Shown: positions 25,217 through 33,924 of the stretch, piece by piece | Position numbering within the stretch: the first letter of the stretch is position 1 | Layout of the letters: each line of letters starts with the position of its first letter | Notes under the pieces: generated by a model | Seen by the model: the letters and a program-made list of their open reading frames with translations, nothing else | Told to the model about the DNA's origin: nothing | Databases searched by the model: none | Position numbers and translations under genes: made by a program | NCBI GenBank assembly: GCA_963764465.1 | Contig: CAVXSO010000007.1 | Span: forward strand, 434,001-498,000 | Direction: 5' to 3' | Source of the DNA: JAJXXT01 sp963764465 | Lineage (GTDB): Bacteria > Pseudomonadota > Alphaproteobacteria > Acetobacterales > Acetobacteraceae | Length of the DNA: 64,000 bases

Positions 25217-25323
25217 CGGTCCCTGCCAGGATTCTTCTTCGAGGGTTCCCGCCACGTGGCGCGATCATCGCCGCGCCGCAAGCCCCCAGGCGCGCGACGC
25301 AACAACTCGTGATGACGCGGCGC

Positions 25324-26082
25324 CTAGCGCCGGCTCAAGGCGCGCGCGAGGGCCAGCACATCGACACTCGCGGCGCCCGCTTCCAGCAGCGCGCGGGCGC
25401 AGGCGCCGGCAGTGGCGCCGGAGGTGAGCACGTCGTCCACCAGCACCACGCGCCTGCCCCGCAGGGCGGCGGCACGGGTGGGGCGCACGGCAAAGGCGCC
25501 GGCGACCTCCCGGGCGCGCTCCTCCCGGCCGAGTTCGCCCAGCGGCGCCGTCGCCCGCGTGCGCATCAGCGCGTCGAGGAGTGCTGGCGATCCCTGTTTC
25601 GCCAATGCCTTCGCGAGCACCGCGGCCTGGTTGTAACGCCGCGCGAACAGGCGCCCGCGGTGCAGCGGCACCGGCACGATCACCTCCGCCTCCCCCAGGA
25701 GCGCCGCCCCGGCGCGCGCCAGCAGCGGTGCCAGGTGGCGCGCTGTCTCCGGCCGGTCGGCATATTTCAGCGGCAGCACCAGTCGCCTCGCGACCGCGTC
25801 ATAAGCCAGGGCAGCACGCGCCCGGCCCCAAGCCGGCGGGTTCTCCCGGCAATCGCCGCAGACGCCGGTGGCGCCTCCCTGGCCCGCGGCCTCGAACGGC
25901 ACGCCGCAGCGCTCGCACAGCGGCGGCGCGATGATGTGCACCGCGGCGAAGCACGCGACGCAGAACTGGCCGGGATCGGAAACCGGGTTGTCGCAGGCGA
26001 GGCAGAGCGGCGGTACCAGCGCATCCAGCGCGAGCCGGCCGACCCTCGGGAAAAGCCTAGACGCCGAAACGGACAGTCCCAT
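25324..26082 (-). CDS. comF: ComF family phosphoribosyltransferase-like protein
   Basis: A 252-residue protein with an N-terminal four-Cys zinc-finger-like region (CLACDNPVSDPGQFCVAC and CERCGVPFE to CGDC). The PRTase core has a PRPP loop VVLVDDVLTSGATAGACA and VPVPLHRGRLFARRYNQAA. ComF proteins act in DNA uptake in competent bacteria, but in most proteobacteria the role is unproven. The start overlaps the rhodanese stop by 26 bp, consistent with one transcript. The grxC gene is 107 bp downstream. Confidence 0.92.
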   Translation of the reverse strand: MGLSVSASRLFPRVGRLALDALVPPLCLACDNPVSDPGQFCVACFAAVHIIAPPLCERCGVPFEAAGQGGATGVCGDCRENPPAWGRARAALAYDAVARRLVLPLKYADRPETARHLAPLLARAGAALLGEAEVIVPVPLHRGRLFARRYNQAAVLAKALAKQGSPALLDALMRTRATAPLGELGREERAREVAGAFAVRPTRAAALRGRRVVLVDDVLTSGATAGACARALLEAGAASVDVLALARALSRR

Positions 26083-27604
26083 CCCGCTCGATCTCGTGGA
26101 CGAGGTCGATCTCCCAGGAGAGGTAGTCCTTCATCGCCGCCTCGATGCCGCTGTTGCGGTCGTAGGGGCGCAGATAGACGTCCACGCAGGCCTCGTCCGG
26201 CGGGTTGGTGCGGTCGGCGTCGAGCGGAAGCCCGGCTTCGCGCCAAGCGGCCATGCCGCCCTCCATAACCCGCACTTTCGCACCCGAGAGCACCGCGATC
26301 TCGGTGGCGGCGAAGGCGGCGAGGCGGCCGTCCTCGCTCGTCACCACCACCTCCGCGGCACCAGCCAGCTTCTCGCGCACGCGGGCGAGGCGCGTGCGGA
26401 TGCCCCAGAGCGCGCCCGGCGCGTGCCCGGCGCGGAAGGCGAGGCTGCGCGAAAGATCCAGAATCGGCGTCCCAGGCGCGATCTGGGCGGGCGCGACCGC
26501 GTTCACCAGCGGCAGCACCGGCGTGTGCAGGCGCGGCAGCGGCGGCAGGTCCGCCATGCGGATCGTAAAGACTTCCCGATGGCCCATGAGGCGCAGCCAG
26601 GAGGCAGTCATCGTCGCGCGCACGCCGTCGTCGTCCACCAGCACGATGCGGGCGCCACGCACCGCGATCCAGCGGTCCGTCGCCTGCACCAACTGCCCGC
26701 CCGGGGCGTTGCGCATGCCGGGCGCGTGGGCGGCGGCGAACTCGTCCGGCGCGCGCACGTCCAGCACATAGAGCGTGCGGGAATCATCCGCGGCGAAGCC
26801 CGCCAGCGCGGCGCTCTCGATGCGGTGCACGCCGGCCTCGCGCGCGAAGGCCTCGGCGCGTTCCAGCGCGATGTCCGCCGTCGAGGGGCGGCCACGGGGA
26901 TAGGTCGCGGTCTCGCCGCGCGCCGCCTTGAAGCCCGCGAGTTCCCAGCCCATCGTGCCGTTGCGGAGTGCGACGACCTTGTTGGGGATGTGGGCGCGGC
27001 GCAGGCTCTCGGCGCCGAGGATGGAGCGGGTACGCCCGGCGCAGTTCACCACCACCAGCGTCTCGGGGTCGGGGGCCAGATCGCCGACGCGATAGACCAG
27101 TTCCGCGCCCGGCACGTCGATCCCCGTGGGGATGGACATCGCGTGGAACTCCTCCATCGGGCGGGAATCCAGCACCACCATCTTGCGGCCGGAGCGGATC
27201 CAGGATTCCAGCTCCGGTGCGTCGACGCTTTCGGTACCGTAATGATGCTCCACCCACTCGCCGAACGCCTTGGAGGGAACGTTGACGCCGGAGAACAGAA
27301 CGTGGCCGGCATCCGCCCACGCCCGGTTGCCGCCATCGAGCACGGAGACGTCCGTCGCCCCCATCTTCTCGACGAGGCTCGCCAGGCGCTTGGCCAGCCC
27401 GGTGCCGTCATCGACGCAGACGATGCGCGCGCGCGGGTTGGCCAGCAGGCCCGGCAGCAGGAGTTCCGCACGCGAGAGGGGAACGTTGTTGGCCCAGAAC
27501 AGATGCGAGGCACCGAACTCCCCCTCCTCGCGCGCATCGAGGATGGCGAGCTCGTGACGGTCCTGAATCCAGCCGCGCAGCGCATCGGCGGTGACGGTCT
27601 TCAT
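26057..27604 (-). CDS. Four-domain rhodanese-like sulfurtransferase
   Basis: A 515-residue protein built of four tandem rhodanese domains (about 1-105, 125-230, 265-350 and 375-470). Only the second has a catalytic loop with cysteine, VVVNCAGRTRSILG (Cys188). The others read VDDGTGLAKR, VDDDGVRATM and TSEDGRLAAF at the same place and should be catalytically silent. A conserved C-terminal tail follows (DVYLRPYDRNSGIEAAMKDY). It lies 18 bp downstream of the thiol dioxygenase, so the two probably cooperate in sulfur-compound oxidation, for example moving sulfane sulfur from cysteine or mercaptopropionate. Substrate is inferred only. Confidence 0.88.
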   Translation of the reverse strand: MKTVTADALRGWIQDRHELAILDAREEGEFGASHLFWANNVPLSRAELLLPGLLANPRARIVCVDDGTGLAKRLASLVEKMGATDVSVLDGGNRAWADAGHVLFSGVNVPSKAFGEWVEHHYGTESVDAPELESWIRSGRKMVVLDSRPMEEFHAMSIPTGIDVPGAELVYRVGDLAPDPETLVVVNCAGRTRSILGAESLRRAHIPNKVVALRNGTMGWELAGFKAARGETATYPRGRPSTADIALERAEAFAREAGVHRIESAALAGFAADDSRTLYVLDVRAPDEFAAAHAPGMRNAPGGQLVQATDRWIAVRGARIVLVDDDGVRATMTASWLRLMGHREVFTIRMADLPPLPRLHTPVLPLVNAVAPAQIAPGTPILDLSRSLAFRAGHAPGALWGIRTRLARVREKLAGAAEVVVTSEDGRLAAFAATEIAVLSGAKVRVMEGGMAAWREAGLPLDADRTNPPDEACVDVYLRPYDRNSGIEAAMKDYLSWEIDLVHEIERDGTVRFGV

Positions 27605-27622
27605 CGCGGGCGGCGCTCCGCT

Positions 27623-28213
27623 TCAGGCGCGCGGGGCGGCAGTGGGCTGCATGAAGTTGCGGTTATAGGGGATGGCGTCGCCCTTCTCGTCGTAGGCCAT
27701 CCGGTTGTCGAGCTTTTCGAGCGCGAGCCCGTAGCAATGGAGGTGGCGCGTCGGGACGGTCCCCGTGGTGTGGATGGAGTGGATGTCGTCCGGCATCAGC
27801 GCGATACCGCGCCCGGGCTCGACCATGATCTCGCGATCCACCACGAGCTTGCCGGGCTCGCGGCGATAGACCTTGTTCAGCTCCTGGCCCTGGACGGCGA
27901 CGACGACGGCCCAGGTGGTGTGGTCGTGCGGCTTGGTTTCGTTGCCGGGATTGAGCGCGTTCATGTAGAGCGCGAAGCGCCCGTCCGGCTGCTCGTCCAG
28001 CAGGTAGCGGTTGGAGCCCTTCTTGCCCGGCTCCGGCGGCGGAAACTCGGCGGTGGGGAAGAGCTGCTGCTGTTTCGCCAACGCCTGCAGCTCCGCCTCG
28101 ATCCGGGCCAGCGCGGCGCGGGTGATGCCTTCGCTGGCCTCGATCGCGCGGATGCGGCCCATGGTGGCGGCGATCGCGGCGGCGCGGGCGGCGCGGATGT
28201 CGGTGGCGTTCAT
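27623..28213 (-). CDS. Cysteine dioxygenase-type thiol dioxygenase
   Basis: Cupin-fold Fe(II) thiol dioxygenase of 196 residues, converting cysteine or 3-mercaptopropionate to the sulfinic acid. The three-His site is His96 and His98 in KPHDHTTWAVVVAVQGQE and His145 in DDIHSIHTTG. The Cys of the eukaryotic Cys-Tyr crosslink is not at the usual position, as in most bacterial members. Whether it prefers cysteine or 3-mercaptopropionate cannot be decided. The ATG at 28213 has AGGAGG 8 nt upstream. It heads the run to the rhodanese and comF and is divergent from a methyltransferase gene. Confidence 0.87.
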   Translation of the reverse strand: MNATDIRAARAAAIAATMGRIRAIEASEGITRAALARIEAELQALAKQQQLFPTAEFPPPEPGKKGSNRYLLDEQPDGRFALYMNALNPGNETKPHDHTTWAVVVAVQGQELNKVYRREPGKLVVDREIMVEPGRGIALMPDDIHSIHTTGTVPTRHLHCYGLALEKLDNRMAYDEKGDAIPYNRNFMQPTAAPRA

Positions 28214-28306
28214 GGCGGGTTCCTCCTGGCCGGGAGGATAGGCCGCGCTCCCCCTGGCCGTCCATCGCGGGTTGCCGTCGCGGAGGGCTTGGGGCACGCA
28301 GGCCGG

Positions 28307-29101
28307 ATGCAGATCGTGTTCGACCGAGCCGCCGTGCGCCGCCACCGCGACCGCGCCGCCGCCACCGTGGCCCGCGTGGCGCCGGTGCTGGCGGATGCCG
28401 CGGAACGCCTGCTCGACCGGCTGGATGATACGAAGGAACGCTTCGCCACCGCGCTCGATATCGGCGGGCGCGGCGTGGTGGCGCCGATACTGCGGGCACG
28501 GGGGATCGCGACGGTCAGCTGCGACCTCTCGCCCCGGATGGCGGCGCTGAACCCGTGTGCCGTCGTGGCGGACGAGGAATGCCTGCCCTTCGCCGACGCA
28601 TCGTTCGACCTGGTGGTGGCGTCGCTCGCGTTGCACTGGGTGAACGACCTGCCGGGCGCGCTGCTGCTGATCCGCCGGGCGCTCCGGCCGGGCGGGCTGT
28701 TCCTTGGCTCCATCCCGCTGCTCGGCACGCTCGCGGAGCTGCGCGCGGCGCTGGGCGAGGCGGAGGCGGCGATCCGCGGCGGCGTCTCGCCCCGCGTCTC
28801 TCCCTTCCCGGCGCTGGGGGATTGCGCGGGGCTGCTGCTGCGCGCGGGATTCAGCCTGCCGGTCGCGGACGCGGAAGAGATCCGCCTGCTCTACGCCGAC
28901 AGGCTGCTGCTGCTGCGCGAGCTGCGCTGGGCCGGCGAGACCAACGCCATCGCCGAGCGCGAGCATGCCATCCCGCCGCGCGAACTGTTCGCGGCCGCGC
29001 TCGCGGCGCTCCCGGAAGAGGACGGGCGGACGGTCGCGACGCTCAGGCTCGGCATCCTCACGGGGTGGAAGGCTCCGCCCGCCGCTATGTCACCTTCGTG
29101 A
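28307..29101 (+). CDS. NDUFAF5/BioC-like SAM-dependent methyltransferase family protein
   Basis: A 264-residue class I methyltransferase-fold protein starting MQIVFDRAAVRRHRDRAA. The SAM loop is degenerate (TALDIGGRGVVAPILRAR), followed by CLPFADASFDLVVASLALHWVN (in parts), typical of BioC and of NDUFAF5. The C-terminal LLLLRELRWAGETNAI matches the NDUFAF5-type LRGMGETN pattern. NDUFAF5 hydroxylates a complex I subunit Arg rather than methylating, so that role is possible here. The start is divergent from the thiol dioxygenase. The 3' end overlaps the convergent heparinase gene by 17 bp. Confidence 0.8.
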   Translation: MQIVFDRAAVRRHRDRAAATVARVAPVLADAAERLLDRLDDTKERFATALDIGGRGVVAPILRARGIATVSCDLSPRMAALNPCAVVADEECLPFADASFDLVVASLALHWVNDLPGALLLIRRALRPGGLFLGSIPLLGTLAELRAALGEAEAAIRGGVSPRVSPFPALGDCAGLLLRAGFSLPVADAEEIRLLYADRLLLLRELRWAGETNAIAEREHAIPPRELFAAALAALPEEDGRTVATLRLGILTGWKAPPAAMSPS

Positions 29102-30692
29102 TCGCCCAGCGGACCTGCTGGGGACCGTCGGCATAACCCGTCAACACCACCTGTTCGCCGCGGCGTGGTTCGGTGGCGCCGAGATAGACGCTGCCTTCCA
29201 GCGTCATGCGCGCCCCGTCCGCGCGCAGGCGCCAGCCGGAGCCGGAGGGCAGGCGCAGCAGCACCGCCTCGCCATCCTGCTGCAGGCTCGCGTCCACGCT
29301 CGGGTGGAGATGGAAGCGGATGGCGAAGGGCTGCGGCGAGTCTGCCTCAACCGTGTCCTCACCGCGCAGGTCCTCGCCGCTCTCGGCGAGATAGAAGCGG
29401 CGGACATGCACGGCGCCGAAGACGCGCTTCCAGCCGTCATGCGACAGATGCAGCCAGTGGGCGCCCATGGATTCCTCGTGCCGCGCGTCGACGCTCTGCG
29501 GCCGGCGGCCGAGCCCTTCCTCGCGCACCTCCGAGGAGGACGTGTCTGCGATCACCAGCGTGGAATGGGCTGCGGTGGTGCGCATGCCCTCCCGCCACTC
29601 CTGCGTCGCCGCCAGCGCGGTGCCGCAGTTCACGATCATCCGCTCGCGCCCAACCGAGAACTCGAACGACAGCGTGCCGGCATGGGCCAGCCGGTCCAGC
29701 CGCGGCGGCGGCGGCGCCCCGCCATCGACGATGACGAGGCTGCGCCCGGCGGCGAGGCGGTAGAACCGGCCATCCGGCAGCGAACTGGCGGCCCGGGTCG
29801 CGCGCCCGGCCTGCGCCAGCACCAGCTCGATCGGGTGGGGGCCGTCCTCGCGCGTGGCGTTGAAGATCGCGAGCCCGCCATCGCCGTGACGCAGCACGCG
29901 CACAGAGGCGGCGAGCCGGTCGATCGCGGCGGTGAGCAGCGGCGGCGCCTCGGCGCGGGCGGCGGCGACGTGCAGGCGGATCTCGACGAGGTCCGCGAGG
30001 ACGGCGAGCGCCTGGGCGGGGCTGCGCTCGACGTGGCTGCCGTCCGGCAGGATCTGGCGCTCCAGCTCCTGGCCCAGCACCCTGAGCGCGCGGTTGAGGA
30101 GGGAGGCGTGCTCCGGCAGCGCGGCGCCGGCGGCGACGACACCCTTCAGCGCCGCGATCGCCCGCGCGTCCATCTCCTCCGTTGGCAGGGCGGCGGCGAG
30201 CGCCCGGGCGTCCGCCACCAGGCGCGCCATCAGGCGCTGGCGGAACGCGTCGTCGGCCGTGGAGGCAAAGAAGTCGTAGTGGGCGAGCCAGCCGGAGAGG
30301 CGGCTGCCGGCGACCTCCGCAAGGCCCACCTGCGCGTCGGGCGGGGCGGCGAGCCAGGCGTCCACCAGGTCGCGGGCGCGCACGCGGGCGGCATCCGTCC
30401 CCAGCGCGCGCAGGTCCCTGAGCCAGGCGAAGCCGTGGGCGGCGGCGCGCAGCAGCGGCAGGCCGCCCGCCGGCGTGTTGGGCGAGCCGAGGAAGCCCTC
30501 CGGCCACAGCCCGACCTTGCCGCCCGCGATCTCGAGCTGGCCGCGCAGGATGGCGGCCCCGCGCGCGGCATCCCCGGGCCAGGGGTCGCGCAACGCCAGG
30601 GACGGCGCATCCGGCACGCGGGCCATGGAGAGCGGCACGCGGGCGAGTTGCTGGCGGCCCTGGCGCCACCATCGGCCGATGGTCCCGCTCAT
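29085..30692 (-). CDS. Heparinase II/III family protein
   Basis: Polysaccharide-lyase-like protein of 535 residues. The N-terminal alpha/alpha toroid runs to about residue 300 (GSRLSGWLAHYDFFAS, LPDGSHVERSPAQ). The C-terminal beta-sandwich includes RTTAAHSTLVIADTSSSEV, the segment with the conserved His-Ser characteristic of heparinase II/III proteins. No signal peptide is evident, unusual for a secreted lyase; it may act on a cytoplasmic or periplasmic glycan. It lies 13 bp downstream of rpe, an arrangement frequent in Rhodospirillales. The substrate is unknown. Confidence 0.85.
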   Translation of the reverse strand: MSGTIGRWWRQGRQQLARVPLSMARVPDAPSLALRDPWPGDAARGAAILRGQLEIAGGKVGLWPEGFLGSPNTPAGGLPLLRAAAHGFAWLRDLRALGTDAARVRARDLVDAWLAAPPDAQVGLAEVAGSRLSGWLAHYDFFASTADDAFRQRLMARLVADARALAAALPTEEMDARAIAALKGVVAAGAALPEHASLLNRALRVLGQELERQILPDGSHVERSPAQALAVLADLVEIRLHVAAARAEAPPLLTAAIDRLAASVRVLRHGDGGLAIFNATREDGPHPIELVLAQAGRATRAASSLPDGRFYRLAAGRSLVIVDGGAPPPPRLDRLAHAGTLSFEFSVGRERMIVNCGTALAATQEWREGMRTTAAHSTLVIADTSSSEVREEGLGRRPQSVDARHEESMGAHWLHLSHDGWKRVFGAVHVRRFYLAESGEDLRGEDTVEADSPQPFAIRFHLHPSVDASLQQDGEAVLLRLPSGSGWRLRADGARMTLEGSVYLGATEPRRGEQVVLTGYADGPQQVRWAITKVT

Positions 30693-30705
30693 CTACCCCA
30701 GCGTC

Positions 30706-31362
30706 TCATATGGGGGATGGCCTCAGGGCGGCGATGGCCGCGGCGTAGTCCGGCTTGCCGAACACGGCGGTGCCGGCGACCAGCACGTCCGCGCCGGCGG
30801 CGATCGCCTGGGGTGCCGTCTGCGCCGTGATGCCGCCATCCACCTGCAGCGCGATCTCGCGCCCCGAGGCCTCGATGGCGCGCCGCAGCGCAGCGAGCTT
30901 GCCCATCTGGGAGGGCAGGAAGGCCTGGCCGCCGAACCCCGGGTTCACGGTCATCACGCAGATGAGGCCGATCGCGTCCAGCACCGGCAGCACCGCCTCG
31001 ACCGGCGTCGCGGGGTTGAGCACCACGCCCGGCTTGCAGCCAAGGGCGGTGATGGTCTGCAGCGAGCGGTGCAGGTGCGGACCCGCCTCCGGATGCAGCG
31101 CGATGTGGTCCGCGCCGGCGGCAGCGAACGCCTCCAGGTACGGATCGACTGGCGCGATCATGAGATGGACGTCGAACGGGATGGGCGAGAGCGGGCGCAG
31201 CGCCTTGATGACGGCAGGCCCAAAGCTGATGTTGGGGACGAAGTGGCCGTCCATGATGTCCAGGTGCAGCCAGTCCGCGCCGGCGGCGGCGACGGCGCGC
31301 ACCTCCTCGCCAAGGCGGGTGAAATCGGCGGCAAGCAGGGACGCAGCGATGCGGACGGCCAT
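30706..31362 (-). CDS. rpe: Ribulose-phosphate 3-epimerase
   Basis: Interconverts ribulose-5-phosphate and xylulose-5-phosphate in the pentose phosphate or Calvin pathway. The 218-residue TIM barrel shows IAASLLAADFTRLGEEV, the metal-binding HLDIMDGHFVPNISFG, DVHLMI, MTVNPGFGGQAFLP and the phosphate-binding VDGGI and VAGTAVFG. Full length. It lies downstream of rsmB on the same strand with a 124-bp gap that contains a large dyad (31427-31474), and 13 bp upstream of the heparinase gene. Confidence 0.97.
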   Translation of the reverse strand: MAVRIAASLLAADFTRLGEEVRAVAAAGADWLHLDIMDGHFVPNISFGPAVIKALRPLSPIPFDVHLMIAPVDPYLEAFAAAGADHIALHPEAGPHLHRSLQTITALGCKPGVVLNPATPVEAVLPVLDAIGLICVMTVNPGFGGQAFLPSQMGKLAALRRAIEASGREIALQVDGGITAQTAPQAIAAGADVLVAGTAVFGKPDYAAAIAALRPSPI

Positions 31363-31426
31363 CCACCCGTTCTAGAGGCGGGGGCGAAACCGGCACAAGT
31401 TTCGGGAGTCCGCGCATCGACGGCGG

Positions 31427-31474
31427 TTTGTCCCGCTTGTCCGCGGTGCGCGGGTCTGGGACAGGCGGGGCAAA
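31427..31474. repeat. 16-bp inverted repeat between rsmB and rpe
   Basis: TTTGTCCCGCTTGTCC (31427-31442) and GGACAGGCGGGGCAAA (31459-31474) flank a 16-nt loop. All 16 positions pair as plus-strand RNA (two as G-U); as minus-strand RNA there are two A-C mismatches. It could be a terminator, a processing site between the two genes, or a dispersed palindromic element. Confidence 0.65.
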
Positions 31475-31486
31475 ACCTGGATGGGC

Positions 31487-32755
31487 TCAGACGCGGACCA
31501 GGCGTGCCGCGAAGAACCCGTCCATGCCGCCGCGTTCGGGCCAGAGCGCGGGGGTGGTGCGCAGGTGGCCTTCCTCCGTGCGGGCCTCCGGGATGGACAG
31601 AAGCTCCTCCGCCGTGAACGGCTCGGGGCGCAGCGGGAGGCGGGTCAGCGCTGCGGCGATGCGCTGGCCGCCCTCCTCCGGCTGCAGGGAGCAGACGGCG
31701 TAAACCAGCCGCCCGCCCGGGCGCAGCGCACGGCAGGCGGCGTCCAGCAACTGGTCCTGAGTCGCGGCGAGGGCCTGCACGTCGTGCGGGCGGCGCAGGT
31801 GCGGGAGGTCCGGGTGGCGGCGGATGGTGCCGGTGGCGCTGCACGGCGCGTCCAGCAGCACGGCGTCGAGCGGCCGCTCGGGCGACCAGGCGCGGGCGTC
31901 GGCGGCGATGAGCGTCGCCTTGAGGCGGGTGCGCGCGAGGTTCTCGGCGACGCGCGTGAGGCGTGCCGCATCGCGGTCGATCGCGAGCACCTCCGCCCCG
32001 GCGGCGGCGAGCTGCATCGTCTTGCCGCCCGGGGCCGCGCAGAGGTCGGCGATGCGCTCGCCGGGCCTGGGTGCGAGCAGCCGCGCGGGCAGCGCCGCCG
32101 CCGCGTCCTGCACCCAGAAATCGCCCGCCGCGAAGCCGGGCAGCGTCGCGACGGGGGTGCCGGCGGGCAGGCGCAGGCTGCCGGTGGGCAGCTTCTCGGC
32201 GCCGGGCACCGGCGCGGCGCCGGGGCGCAGCGTGAGGTCCAGCGGCGCTTCCCTCGCATGCGCCTCGGCGATGGCGCGCGCCTCGGCCCCCCAGCTCGCC
32301 CAGAGCCAGGCAGGGGTGTCCAGACGCGGGCCGTCGAAGGCATCGAGCGCGTCCGGCTCCTCCGAGAGGCGGCGCAGCACGGCGTTCACCAGGCCCGCGA
32401 ACGGGGCGAGGCCCCGCGCGCGCACCAGCGCCACGGCGGTGGAGACGGCGGCGTGCGGCGGGTCGCGCAGCACCAGCAGGGCGGCGGCACCAAGGCGCAG
32501 CACATGGCGCACCGCGTCTGGCGGCGCGCGGCGCAGGCGGGGTTCCAGCAGCGCGTCCAGCGTGCCGAGGCGGCGCAGCGCGGCGGCGGCGAGGCGGTGG
32601 CCGGCGGCACGGTCCCGGGCCTCCATCGGCGGCAGGGCGTCCAGCGCGTCGTCCAGCGGACGGCGGCGGTCCAGCACCGCGGAGAGCAGGGCGAACGCGG
32701 CCTCCCGCGTCGGATCGGCGAGCGTGGTGGCGGGCGCCTTGGCGCGGGGTTTCAT
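31487..32755 (-). CDS. rsmB: 16S rRNA (cytosine-967-C5)-methyltransferase
   Basis: Methylates C967 of 16S rRNA. The 422-residue protein has an N-terminal NusB-like helical domain (REAAFALLSAVLDRRRPLDD, HRLAAAALRRLGTLDALL) and a C-terminal SUN methyltransferase domain. SAM binding is in IADLCAAPGGKTMQLAAAGA. The two catalytic cysteines are in LLDAPCSATGTIRRHPD and VYAVCSLQPEEGG. The C-terminal GMDGFFAARLVRV is typical. I used the ATG at 32755 (MKPRAKAPATT), leaving out a 12-residue Arg-rich extension. Confidence 0.94.
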   Translation of the reverse strand: MKPRAKAPATTLADPTREAAFALLSAVLDRRRPLDDALDALPPMEARDRAAGHRLAAAALRRLGTLDALLEPRLRRAPPDAVRHVLRLGAAALLVLRDPPHAAVSTAVALVRARGLAPFAGLVNAVLRRLSEEPDALDAFDGPRLDTPAWLWASWGAEARAIAEAHAREAPLDLTLRPGAAPVPGAEKLPTGSLRLPAGTPVATLPGFAAGDFWVQDAAAALPARLLAPRPGERIADLCAAPGGKTMQLAAAGAEVLAIDRDAARLTRVAENLARTRLKATLIAADARAWSPERPLDAVLLDAPCSATGTIRRHPDLPHLRRPHDVQALAATQDQLLDAACRALRPGGRLVYAVCSLQPEEGGQRIAAALTRLPLRPEPFTAEELLSIPEARTEEGHLRTTPALWPERGGMDGFFAARLVRV

Positions 32756-32853
32756 GCGCCGGGTGATCGCCCGCCCCGCGGCCGGCCGCAAGGGCGGGGA
32801 CGCCGGTCAGTGTCCCCGTCGGCGCCCCGCGTCAGCGTGGGCCGTCAGCGTGG

Positions 32854-33003
32854 TCAGCGCCAATAATAGGCTGGGGCCGGGCGGACATGGATCTCCGCGT
32901 GCGGGCGATACGGGTGGTAGTAGCCGGGCTCAACGACGCAGCCGGCCAGCGCCAGGGCCGCGAAAGCCAGCAGGACGAGGCGGGTGGCAACGGATCTGGA
33001 CAT
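32854..33003 (-). CDS. Small predicted lipoprotein
   Basis: A 49-residue protein, MSRSVATRLVLLAFAALAL followed by the lipobox LAGC, so Cys21 should be lipidated and the remaining 28 residues anchored in the envelope. The mature part is Tyr/Pro/His-rich (VVEPGYYHPYRPHAEIHVRP). GGGGAG lies 9 nt ahead of the ATG. It follows the tetR gene on the same strand but has its own AT-richer upstream region, which contains a 13-bp sequence also found ahead of tetR (see the regulatory entries). Confidence 0.75.
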   Translation of the reverse strand: MSRSVATRLVLLAFAALALAGCVVEPGYYHPYRPHAEIHVRPAPAYYWR

Positions 33004-33078
33004 GGCGGGAAACTCCCCAGAAGACCGCCGGAACGCCTCCGGCACCTCCTTTATGGGGGCGTTATGTAAACGGGCGTG

Positions 33079-33107
33079 GTGCATTGCGTGTCGAAATGCA
33101 ACAGCAC
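33079..33107 (-). promoter_or_regulatory. Candidate operator upstream of the lipoprotein gene
   Basis: An imperfect inverted repeat: GTGC-A-TTGC (33079-33087) and GCAA-CA-GCAC (33098-33107). On the minus strand it contains CTGTTGCATTTCGA, of which the 14-mer recurs with one change ahead of tetR (33925-33937). The shared sequence suggests that one regulator, probably the adjacent TetR protein, controls both genes. Confidence 0.4.
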
Positions 33108-33127
33108 CGGGCTATTTGCCCCAGGGG

Positions 33128-33796
33128 TCATTCAGGCGCCGTCGTCCCCGCGTGCGCGGCGCCAAGGATGGTGGCGACGGCGCGCCGCAGCCAGGCCGCC
33201 CGCGCCGCCTCGTCCATCGCCGGCCCGAGCCCGAGCGCGCGCAGCTGTGGCGTGGTGACCACCAGGCGCTGGAACTGCTCGGCCAGCGCCGCGGGTTCGC
33301 GCACCCCATGGGCGGCAAGGAGAGCGGCGACCCGCTCGATGCCCACGCCCGCGCCAGCGCCCGCGAGGATCGAAGGCAGGTGCGGCACCCGCGCGCCCTC
33401 CGCCACCAGCAGGCGGAACAGCGCCAGGCCCTCCGGCGAGAGGCTCACCTCCAGCATCTCCGCCCCCGCCTGCGCGAGGCCGGCCGCGAGGTCAGGCGCG
33501 GTGTGGCGTGTCTCCGGGTAGCGCGCACGCCAGCGGTCGATAAGGGCGGCGACGGCGGCGGCGAACAGCACCGGCTTGTCGCGGAACCGCGCGTAGAGCG
33601 TGCGCTTGGAAACGCCGGCCTGCGCCGCAACACGCTCCAGGCTGGTCGCCGCGTAGCCGTCCGCGAGAAAGCAACGCATCGCCGCTTCCACGATGGCGCT
33701 GGTGAGCGCGGCGGCGACGGCACGCGGCGGGCGGCCGCGGCGGTGCCGGGCGCGGCGCTCAGCGGTGCCGGGCGCGGCGCGCAGTTGGGCGGACAT
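33128..33796 (-). CDS. TetR/AcrR family transcriptional regulator
   Basis: A 222-residue repressor-type protein. The HTH is at about residues 28-75: IVEAAMRCFLADGYAATSLERVAAQAGVSKRTLY (in parts), with ARFRDKPVLFAAAV following. The C-terminal all-helical domain resembles the AefR-like TetR_C group, but the ligand is unknown. The N-terminus is Arg-rich. It is flanked by a small lipoprotein gene downstream and the agmatinase-family gene upstream, all on the minus strand. No efflux pump is adjacent, so its target is not obvious. Confidence 0.9.
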   Translation of the reverse strand: MSAQLRAAPGTAERRARHRRGRPPRAVAAALTSAIVEAAMRCFLADGYAATSLERVAAQAGVSKRTLYARFRDKPVLFAAAVAALIDRWRARYPETRHTAPDLAAGLAQAGAEMLEVSLSPEGLALFRLLVAEGARVPHLPSILAGAGAGVGIERVAALLAAHGVREPAALAEQFQRLVVTTPQLRALGLGPAMDEAARAAWLRRAVATILGAAHAGTTAPE

Positions 33797-33924
33797 GGTG
33801 GAGGCGCGATCGCGGACGGGACCGGAGCACGGGGCGTTCAGGGGGCGCGGAATCGCGGGGCCGGGAGAACGTCATGCGGTGCAGGTTTAGCGCCCCCGTT
33901 CCGCCGCTGATGTACGAAATGTCT

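Noticed and set aside
25868..28306. Long plus-strand frame upstream of the NDUFAF5-like gene
   Set aside because: Only the part from 28307 resembles a protein family; the rest is antisense to comF, rhodanese and thiol dioxygenase.
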